Source of the DNA: Sulfurovum sp.
Lineage (GTDB): Bacteria; Campylobacterota; Campylobacteria; Campylobacterales; Sulfurovaceae
DNA: 7,005 nt
Direction of reading: 5' to 3'
Assembly (NCBI GenBank): GCA_027066595.1
Contig: JAMONG010000246.1
Location: forward strand, 1-7,005
Both the position numbers and the translations under genes were made by a program. Shown in pieces: positions 1 to 5,119 of this stretch (its first letter is position 1; every line of letters begins with the position of its first letter). Under the pieces are notes generated by a model. That model saw only the letters and a program-made list of their open reading frames with translations, did not search any database and had not been told where the DNA came from.

Positions 1-734
1 CACCAGGAGGCATAGCAGGGCTAGATGATGGTGGTGTGATGATAGTAGGAGATACAGAGTCTTTTGGAAAGCGTTATAGAGACATCTATATCGCTAAACT
101 TACCAAAGAGGGGAAGACCGTTTTTGCACGTACTATAGGCGGAGAGAAAACAGATGAAGCACGAGATTTAACAAGACTGAGTGATGGTAACTTAGCTTTG
201 GTAGGCATGAGAGAAGTAAGTAAAGCTTATGAAGAGTTTTTTGTGATGAAGTTTGACCAAAATGGTAAAAGCCTATGGACTAAAACCTTTGGAGAGTATG
301 ATGATGACTCTTTAGAAGCCGTAACTCCGACAGCCGATGGTGGCATGGTGGCTGTAGGTAAAACACGCTCTTATCAGAGTGAACAGACAGACTTAACAGT
401 GATGAAGCTCTCTAAAGAGGGGAAAATACTTTGGCATAAAATTTATGGGTTCAAATACTACGAGTATGGAAATGCTGTGACGATGACAGCCGATGGAGGT
501 TTTATGTTGGCAGGTGGGACAAGTACATTGGGTAAAGGCTCACATAGTATTTATATGCTAGCACTCGACACCAACGGAAAGCTTCTTTGGTCTCATGTGT
601 ATGGAGATGAAAGTAGAGACATAGCATACGGCATAGCACGTATGAGCGATAACTCTATTGTCACAGTGGGGCAGAGTGATAGTTTTAGTCATGCTAAAAA
701 CTTTTATATGATTAAGATAAAGCAAAACAGGTAA
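1..734 (+). CDS. Propeller-like repeat protein, C-terminal part (5' end outside window)
   Basis: The reading frame is open from base 3 to the TAA at 732-734. Its first visible residues already belong to a repeat, so the GTG at 36 is probably an internal Val and the gene begins before the window. The protein consists of units of about 52 residues with the pattern DGG-x4-G-x-T/S, then D/F-x-Y/F-x-x-K, then GK-x-x-W-x4-G. Unit starts lie near bases 24, 180, 333, 489 and 645, and the last unit is only a half unit ending in YMIKIKQNR. Such DGG/GK-W repeats are typical of beta-propeller-like proteins, often exported, but no signal peptide or anchor is visible here. A final half repeat is common where a propeller closes by joining its first and last strands. 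No catalytic motif is seen and the function is unknown. Being real coding sequence is very likely; the fold is inferred. Confidence 0.85.
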   Translation, partial: PGGIAGLDDGGVMIVGDTESFGKRYRDIYIAKLTKEGKTVFARTIGGEKTDEARDLTRLSDGNLALVGMREVSKAYEEFFVMKFDQNGKSLWTKTFGEYDDDSLEAVTPTADGGMVAVGKTRSYQSEQTDLTVMKLSKEGKILWHKIYGFKYYEYGNAVTMTADGGFMLAGGTSTLGKGSHSIYMLALDTNGKLLWSHVYGDESRDIAYGIARMSDNSIVTVGQSDSFSHAKNFYMIKIKQNR

Positions 735-754
735 CAGTTGTCTAATAAACATGA

Positions 755-760
755 TATAAT
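755..760 (+). promoter_or_regulatory. Probable -10 box for the argB cluster
   Basis: A perfect TATAAT lies 20 bases after the preceding stop codon and 35 bases before the argB start, predicting a transcript start near 767. No TTGACA-like -35 is present at 16-18 bases; Campylobacterota sigma-70 promoters commonly lack one. In AT-rich DNA this hexamer can occur by chance, but its placement in a 61-base gap supports it. Confidence 0.55.
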
Positions 761-783
761 GAAATCAAAAGATAAATATAACT

Positions 784-788
784 AAGGA
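784..788 (+). promoter_or_regulatory. Shine-Dalgarno AAGGA selecting the argB GTG start
   Basis: AAGGA lies 7 bases before GTG 796. The nearby ATG at 792 reaches a stop after four codons, and the next in-frame ATG would remove the conserved N-terminal region, so this site decides in favour of the GTG start. Confidence 0.7.
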
Positions 789-795
789 TAGATGG

Positions 796-1647
796 GTGAG
801 AGATAATATAGAAGTGGTAAAGACCTTACTGGATGCTTTACCTTACATAAAACGTTTTTCCAATGAAAAAATAGTCATTAAGTATGGTGGTTCTGCACAA
901 ACTTCTGAAACACTCAAAGAACAGTTTGCACAAGATATAGTACTTTTACATTTAGTAGGCATGAAACCCATAGTGGTACATGGTGGGGGTAAAAGCATTA
1001 CAGATTTACTCTCTAAGTTAGGGGTAGATACGAAGTTTGTTGAGGGACAAAGGGTTACAACTAAAGAGGTTATGCGTGTGGTAGAGATGGTACTCTCTGG
1101 ACAGATAAACAAAGAGATAGTTTCATTATTAGACAACCATGGAAGTAAAGCCATCGGTATTTCTGGTAAAGATGGTGGCTTTTTAAAAGGTATGCCAAAA
1201 GATTTTGAAAACTTTGGTTACACAGGAAACATAGAACATATTAACCCTGAAATAGTCAATAATATCATCGATGATGGGGCAGTACCTGTCATAGCCCCTA
1301 TAGCAGGTAGTTCTACCATGGGACACCCTGGGTTTAACATCAATGCAGACCTTGCAGCTTCTAAAATAGCTGTGGCGATGGAGGCAAGAAAAGTACTCTT
1401 TTTAACAGATACCCCAGGGGTACTAGATAAAGAGATGAATCTCATTACAAACCTAAGCATAGAAAAAACAGAAGCACTGAAAGTTGATGGAACTATTCAA
1501 GGTGGTATGGTACCAAAGGTGGATGCCTGTATAGAAGCACTTCGTGGTGGTGTAAAGAAAGCACATATTATAGATGGACGGGTAGAACACTCTTTACTTT
1601 TAGAGATACTTACAAGTTCAGGTGTGGGAACATGTATAGAACTTTAA
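796..1647 (+). CDS. argB: Acetylglutamate kinase
   Basis: Cytoplasmic kinase that phosphorylates N-acetyl-L-glutamate with ATP, the second step of arginine synthesis. The 283 residues are a normal full length. Visible family marks are KYGGSA (residues 29-34, phosphate-binding Lys29), VVHGGGK (60-66, substrate loop), FVEGQRVTT (81-89), the NINAD segment at 181-185, LTDTPGVLD (203-211) and GGMVPKVDA (236-244, with Lys241). The N-terminal helix with LLDALPYIKRF before the first strand, and the C-terminal GVGTCIEL, resemble the hexameric, arginine-inhibited class, so feedback inhibition by arginine is likely (inference from the family). Translation begins at GTG, supported by AAGGA 7 bases upstream. 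It is the first gene of a cluster: the peroxidase gene starts 18 bases after its stop. No other arginine gene is in the window. Identification is secure. Confidence 0.97.
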   Translation: MRDNIEVVKTLLDALPYIKRFSNEKIVIKYGGSAQTSETLKEQFAQDIVLLHLVGMKPIVVHGGGKSITDLLSKLGVDTKFVEGQRVTTKEVMRVVEMVLSGQINKEIVSLLDNHGSKAIGISGKDGGFLKGMPKDFENFGYTGNIEHINPEIVNNIIDDGAVPVIAPIAGSSTMGHPGFNINADLAASKIAVAMEARKVLFLTDTPGVLDKEMNLITNLSIEKTEALKVDGTIQGGMVPKVDACIEALRGGVKKAHIIDGRVEHSLLLEILTSSGVGTCIEL

Positions 1648-1665
1648 AAAAGGAAATCTAGTCAG

Positions 1666-2604
1666 ATGAAAAAGGTGTACTTTGTTTTTGTAGCATTTTT
1701 ACTACAAACCACAGTACTCTTCTGTGCTGAACTTATACCTTTACCTTTTGATGTTGAGGTTGATGATAAAAAAGTACAACTGGGTAAAAAACTTTTTTTA
1801 GATACCATTCTTTCTAAAGATAAAACATTGTCTTGTATGAGTTGCCATAATTTAAAACACAATGGTGCAGATACAGTATCTTATTCTAAAGGCATAAAAA
1901 ACCAGAAAGGGAAGTTTAATGTTCCTACGGTTTTTAATGCAGTATATAACTTTAGACAATTTTGGGATGGACGTGCTAAAAGTTTAAAAGAACAAGCATT
2001 AGAACCCATCCAGAACCCTGTTGAAATGGGACATTCTATTCCTAATGCAATAAGAGATTTAAAAAATGCTTCAGCATATGTGAAAGCATTTAACACTATT
2101 TATGAAGATGGTATTACGGAAAATAATTTAGCAGATGCACTCACAGAGTTTGAAAAAACACTTATTACACCTAATGCACCTTTTGATAAGTATTTAAGAG
2201 GGGACAAAAATGCCATAAGTAAAAGTGCGGTACAAGGTTACAAGTTGTTTAAAGATAAAGGGTGTATCTCTTGTCATAATGGTATCAATATTGGGGGTAA
2301 CCTTTTCAATAAGTTTGGTATTTATGGTGATATAGGGAGTAAAGAGAAAGGGCGATATGCACTTACAAAAAAAGAAGAAGATATGTATGTCTTTAAAGTC
2401 CCCTCATTGCGTAATGTTGCCATTACTGCTCCCTACATGCACGATGGTAGAACAGAGTCTCTTGCTGAAGCGGTAAATTTTATGGTGATGTATCAGCTGG
2501 GACGTCGTATAGGAGATGAAGATTTACGTGATATAGTGAGTTTTCTAGAATCTTTGACTGGAGATTTACCTAAGATCGTTAAGGATATTAATGTCACAAA
2601 TTAA
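1666..2604 (+). CDS. Diheme cytochrome c peroxidase family protein (CCP/MauG superfamily)
   Basis: Predicted periplasmic diheme protein of 312 residues. Residues 1 to about 21 form a Sec signal peptide (MKK then a hydrophobic stretch), with an uncertain cleavage point near FCAE. Heme-binding motifs are CMSCH (57-61) and CISCH (200-204). APYMHDG places Met258 where the electron-transferring heme of bacterial peroxidases has its methionine ligand. Also conserved are NVPTVFNA (85-92), FWDGRA (99-104), the NPVEMG glutamate (Glu120), and the C-terminal helix ending FLESLTG. Family members reduce hydrogen peroxide with electrons from c-type cytochromes. In an ungapped comparison with the Pseudomonas enzyme, the distal histidine of the peroxidatic heme (His71) falls on Ile77, so this may be a MauG-like variant rather than a classical peroxidase. 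The start has AGGA 11 bases upstream. The gene overlaps the next by 14 bases, suggesting co-translation. The family is secure, the exact activity is not. Confidence 0.9.
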   Translation: MKKVYFVFVAFLLQTTVLFCAELIPLPFDVEVDDKKVQLGKKLFLDTILSKDKTLSCMSCHNLKHNGADTVSYSKGIKNQKGKFNVPTVFNAVYNFRQFWDGRAKSLKEQALEPIQNPVEMGHSIPNAIRDLKNASAYVKAFNTIYEDGITENNLADALTEFEKTLITPNAPFDKYLRGDKNAISKSAVQGYKLFKDKGCISCHNGINIGGNLFNKFGIYGDIGSKEKGRYALTKKEEDMYVFKVPSLRNVAITAPYMHDGRTESLAEAVNFMVMYQLGRRIGDEDLRDIVSFLESLTGDLPKIVKDINVTN

Positions 2605-4717
2605 ACGTACTATTTTAGGGCGTATTGATGGTGTGATAGTATTATTGTTCTTTTTTGTTGTGATACTTTCAGCACTTTATATCTACCTTCAACATGTTGA
2701 TACAAATACTAAAAATTATTATACTTATAAAAAGACTGTTGAAAAATTAGATTTATATAATCAGCAACTCAATAGTACATTTATTCGTTCTTATCGATAT
2801 TTGGATAATGACAAAATTTCATTTATAAATCAAGCATTTGAGAAAGAGCTCATTTTTCTTAAAAATAATCCATTGACAAAACTATTTGGTAATGAAGTCA
2901 TAGCGATACTTGAAGAAATGATAGAAAAATATGACCAAAAGATAGAACTTATTGAGAGTTTTAAAACACTTAATGCAAGAGTTACAAGTTCAGTTTACTA
3001 TTTAAATGAACTAAATAAACAGATTAAAGATAATGCGCATAATAATAAAGAAATTGAGCGTTTACTTACTGAAATATTATTTAAAATTGGGCAGGTATTT
3101 TTAGATACAGGTATAGATCTTATCGAGATTGAAAAAAGTTTAGAAAATATGCTTATCTATAAGTCTATAGATACAAATATCGAATATTTTTATAGACATA
3201 TTGAGCAATTTTTATTAGATGTTAGATTAATTAAAAATGTTTTACAAAAACATGAAGATTTAAATCTTCATGTAAGTATTGATGCATTAAATAACTTATT
3301 GGAAAAAGAGTATTTGAAAAATAAAAGAGAAGAAGAGATAATTGGTGTTGTATTTTTTATTTTTGCATTTATTATTCTTATTTTTTTGATTACTACTTAT
3401 TTGAAAGTACGTAAACAAAGAGAAAAAGTATCTTATCTAGCCTATCATGATACATTAACTCACTTGCCCAATAGAACTGAGTTTGAACGCTATATTCATG
3501 AGTTGATTGAGATGGATAAAAAAGAGTTTATATTGTTTTTTATTGATTTAGATAGATTTAAAGGTATCAATGACACCTTAGGTCATGATATAGGAGACAG
3601 GATGCTTGTGGTACTTGCTATGCGTATTGGTAAAGTTTTAGGTCAGAAGAATTTTTTAGCTCGTATAGGTGGGGATGAATTTGTTGCTATTATTAGAAAT
3701 ACAAGAGATATTCACCTATTATTGAATGAGATGGCATCTGCTATACGTAAACCTATACATATTAATGATTATTGTTTAAACACAACAGCAAGTATAGGTA
3801 TTGCCAAATATCCTCAAGATGGAGATGATAAAAATACACTTTTAAAACATGCTGATTCTGCTATGTATCATGCAAAAGAGAAAGGTAGAGATACTTATGC
3901 TTTTTATACAACACAACTCTCTATTGATATAGAAAGAAGAGTAGAATTAGAACAAGAATTGGTGCATGCTTTAAAGAAAAAAGAGTTTTTGCTCTATTTT
4001 CAACCACAATATGACTTGTCGACAAGAAAAATTACAGGTGCTGAAGCATTGGTAAGATGGGAAAGTGATATTTTAGGTTCTGTATCTCCTGAAGAGTTTA
4101 TCTCTGTAGCAGAAGACACAGGACTTATTGTAGAGCTTGGATACTATATTTTTGCAGAAGCATGTGCAACCTATGTAAAATGGCAAAAACAAGGTATAGA
4201 TATTGGTTTAATAGCGATTAATATTTCTAGTGTACAGTTACGCCAACTTGATGCATTTGAACGTTTTAAAACGATTATTGAGCAAACAGGTATCGATGCA
4301 AAACATATAGAAATAGAACTTACTGAACGTTATATTATGGAATATACTACAGAGAAAGTGACGATTTTAGATGATTTACGTGCCATAGGGTGTAAAATCT
4401 CTATTGATGACTTTGGTACAGGTTATTCATCTATGAGTTATTTAAAAAGTTTAGCTATTGATACGATAAAAATTGATAAATCTTTTATTGTAGATATTCT
4501 CAATAATCAGCATGATGCAGAAGTCTCTAAAGCAATTATAGTACTTTCTCAAAGTCTAGGTTACAAAGTAATAGCCGAGGGGATTGAAACTTTTGAACAA
4601 GAAGCATTACTTAAGCGGTATCATTGTGACATGGGACAAGGGTATTTTTTTGCAAAACCTATGAAAAGTAATGAATTAATATCCTTTTATCAACAAAATT
4701 TGAAAGAAATAGTATAA
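2591..4717 (+). CDS. Membrane-bound GGDEF-EAL c-di-GMP turnover protein with periplasmic helical sensor
   Basis: A 708-residue inner-membrane protein. A first membrane helix (about 14-34) and a second (about 250-270) enclose about 215 mostly helical, charged residues predicted to lie in the periplasm; I do not recognise this domain, and an all-helical ligand-binding (DAHL-like) fold is one guess. The GGDEF domain (about 275-440) has RIGGDEF with GGDEF at 360-364, so cyclase activity is plausible. The inhibitory RxxD site is absent: the expected position, 351-354, reads GQKN. The EAL domain (about 450-705) keeps EAL (485-487), INISSVQL (Asn544), ELTE (576-579), DDFGTG (606-611), KID (627-629), AEGIE (662-666) and the QGYFFAKP segment, so phosphodiesterase activity is also plausible. 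Which activity dominates cannot be told. ATG 2591 has AAGGA 5 bases upstream, inside the peroxidase gene. The coupling suggests the sensor and peroxidase respond to a shared periplasmic condition (inference). Confidence 0.95.
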   Translation: MSQIKRTILGRIDGVIVLLFFFVVILSALYIYLQHVDTNTKNYYTYKKTVEKLDLYNQQLNSTFIRSYRYLDNDKISFINQAFEKELIFLKNNPLTKLFGNEVIAILEEMIEKYDQKIELIESFKTLNARVTSSVYYLNELNKQIKDNAHNNKEIERLLTEILFKIGQVFLDTGIDLIEIEKSLENMLIYKSIDTNIEYFYRHIEQFLLDVRLIKNVLQKHEDLNLHVSIDALNNLLEKEYLKNKREEEIIGVVFFIFAFIILIFLITTYLKVRKQREKVSYLAYHDTLTHLPNRTEFERYIHELIEMDKKEFILFFIDLDRFKGINDTLGHDIGDRMLVVLAMRIGKVLGQKNFLARIGGDEFVAIIRNTRDIHLLLNEMASAIRKPIHINDYCLNTTASIGIAKYPQDGDDKNTLLKHADSAMYHAKEKGRDTYAFYTTQLSIDIERRVELEQELVHALKKKEFLLYFQPQYDLSTRKITGAEALVRWESDILGSVSPEEFISVAEDTGLIVELGYYIFAEACATYVKWQKQGIDIGLIAINISSVQLRQLDAFERFKTIIEQTGIDAKHIEIELTERYIMEYTTEKVTILDDLRAIGCKISIDDFGTGYSSMSYLKSLAIDTIKIDKSFIVDILNNQHDAEVSKAIIVLSQSLGYKVIAEGIETFEQEALLKRYHCDMGQGYFFAKPMKSNELISFYQQNLKEIV
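3250..3273. repeat. 24-bp perfect palindrome inside the GGDEF-EAL gene
   Basis: The half-site ACATGAAGATTT (3250-3261) is followed directly by its exact reverse complement (3262-3273). It encodes roughly KHEDLNLHV (residues 220-228), near the membrane-proximal end of the periplasmic region. As RNA it could form a hairpin of about 10 pairs with a TTAA loop; as DNA it has the form of a dimeric protein-binding site. No U-tract follows, so it is not a terminator. Its role is unknown. Confidence 0.7.
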
Positions 4718-4725
4718 ATTGTCAC

Positions 4726-4747
4726 GGAAATGTTATTTCTTTAAGTT
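4726..4747 (+). terminator. Weak candidate terminator after the GGDEF-EAL gene
   Basis: GGAAAT (4726-4731), loop GTT, and ATTTCT (4735-4740) can form a 6-pair stem including one G-U, followed by TTAAGTTTTA. It lies 9 bases after the stop codon, as a terminator would, but the stem is AT-rich and the T run is interrupted, so read-through into the riboswitch region is possible. Confidence 0.3.
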
Positions 4748-4756
4748 TTAGACTGT

Positions 4757-4762
4757 TATAAT
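4757..4762 (+). promoter_or_regulatory. Probable -10 box for the riboswitch transcript
   Basis: A perfect TATAAT lies after a T-rich stretch and 21 bases before the aptamer, predicting a transcript start near 4769. That puts the aptamer close to the 5' end of its RNA, as is usual for riboswitches. No TTGACA-like -35 is visible. The predicted first bases, ATACAG (4769-4774), can pair with CTGTAT (4780-4785), which overlaps the 5' strand of the aptamer's P1 stem. Confidence 0.55.
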
Positions 4763-4782
4763 CTTTTCATACAGTTATTCTG

Positions 4783-4860
4783 TATTGAAAAAGCCAAACT
4801 CACCGCGAGGTGTGTACGGAAAGTCCATTGGATCTCTCGTAGATAGCCAGACTACCAATA
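4783..4860 (+). promoter_or_regulatory. Cyclic di-GMP-I (GEMM-I) riboswitch aptamer
   Basis: The RNA matches the GEMM-I fold element by element. P1 is TATTG (4783-4787) with CAATA (4856-4860). Five A residues join P1 to GCCAAAC. The next hairpin is CTCACC (4799-4804), a GCGA GNRA tetraloop (4805-4808), and GGTGTG (4809-4814), with one U-U mismatch. Then comes TACGGAAAG (4815-4823). The last helix pairs AGTC (4822-4825) with GACT (4850-4853), then, past a three-base bulge CAT, TGG (4829-4831) with CCA (4847-4849), capped by ATCT/AGAT. Using Vc2 numbering from memory, the ligand-contacting positions G20, A47 and C92 correspond to G4793, A4820 and C4855, all conserved. The adjacent pair 21-46 is C-G here (4794/4819) instead of G-C, a compensatory change. 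G at position 20 predicts c-di-GMP binding; the cGAMP-sensing variants carry A there. Confidence 0.9.
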
Positions 4861-4930
4861 GAGAGTTTAACTACTAATTTTTAGTATGTTTTCTTCTATT
4901 ATCTAAGTATTTTAGTGTTTTTTTGTTTTT
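4834..4930 (+). promoter_or_regulatory. Putative expression platform of the riboswitch
   Basis: Several pairings exclude one another. CTCTCGTAG (4834-4842) can pair with CTAC (4852-4855) and GAGAG (4861-4865), leaving CAATA bulged; this would destroy P1 and bury the ligand-contacting C4855. Downstream, TACTAA (4872-4877) pairs with TTAGTA (4881-4886) before a T-rich stretch, and CTAA (4903-4906) pairs with TTAG (4912-4915) before a T-rich tract at 4916-4930. The left arm of the first hairpin can instead pair with the right arm of the second. These stems are short and AT-rich, so termination at 4887-4930 is plausible but weak. No credible ORF follows: the ATG at 4886 yields six codons without a ribosome site. 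Confidence 0.4.
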
Positions 4931-5085
4931 ATGATTTGTAATAGTTGACATTCTTTTCCCTAAAAAACATTCTTCTACTCCTATAGTTGTAGAGCAAAGA
5001 GACACTAGATACTTAAACTTCACATATAATTATCATCCATACTTACTTACAACTGTTATAACTTACGTTACTTAGATTTTTTAGC
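4931..5085. other. AT-rich spacer without a gene, between riboswitch and thrC promoter
   Basis: No ORF of useful length is seen on the + strand. A TTGACA at 4945-4950 has only CATTCT at 17 bases and is not convincing. A TATAAT at 5025-5030 could be an additional -10 box but has no other support. The segment could be the remaining leader of thrC if transcription from 4769 reads through, or a remnant of a lost gene. I see no second aptamer and no leader peptide rich in Thr or Ile codons. Confidence 0.5.
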
Positions 5086-5091
5086 TATAAT
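5086..5091 (+). promoter_or_regulatory. Probable -10 box for thrC
   Basis: TATAAT after TTAGATTTTTTAGC predicts a start near 5098 and a leader of about 22 bases containing AGGA (5110-5113), 6 bases before ATG 5120. The T-rich stretch upstream of the -10 fits Campylobacterota promoters. If used, thrC can be expressed independently of the riboswitch. Confidence 0.55.
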
Positions 5092-5119
5092 TCTACTAAT
5101 TATACATATAGGATTTTAG

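Noticed and set aside
558..752. Minus-strand ORF of 64 codons over the end of the repeat protein
   Set aside because: It lies opposite a clear coding frame, has no ribosome site or recognisable protein features, and fits a shadow ORF.
843..1460. Two minus-strand ORFs (843-1154 and 1218-1460) inside argB
   Set aside because: argB is unmistakable on the + strand; the opposite frames show no family features.
1662..2096. Minus-strand ORFs (1662-1862 and 1881-2096) inside the peroxidase gene
   Set aside because: They are antisense to a clear diheme protein with conserved motifs, so they are shadow frames.
4015..4026. 12-bp palindrome CTTGTCGACAAG in the GGDEF-EAL gene
   Set aside because: Perfect palindromes of this length are expected about two to three times by chance in a window this size.
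4793..4793. cGAMP-type (GEMM-Ib) specificity for the aptamer
   Set aside because: The position equivalent to Vc2 G20 is G here; cGAMP-selective variants carry A at this position.
4886..4906. Tiny ORF starting at ATG 4886 after the riboswitch
   Set aside because: It has only six codons and no ribosome site, and its start lies within a hairpin arm.
4945..4950. TTGACA as a -35 box
   Set aside because: At 17 bases spacing the -10 position reads CATTCT, a poor match, and the Campylobacterota promoters here do not need a -35.
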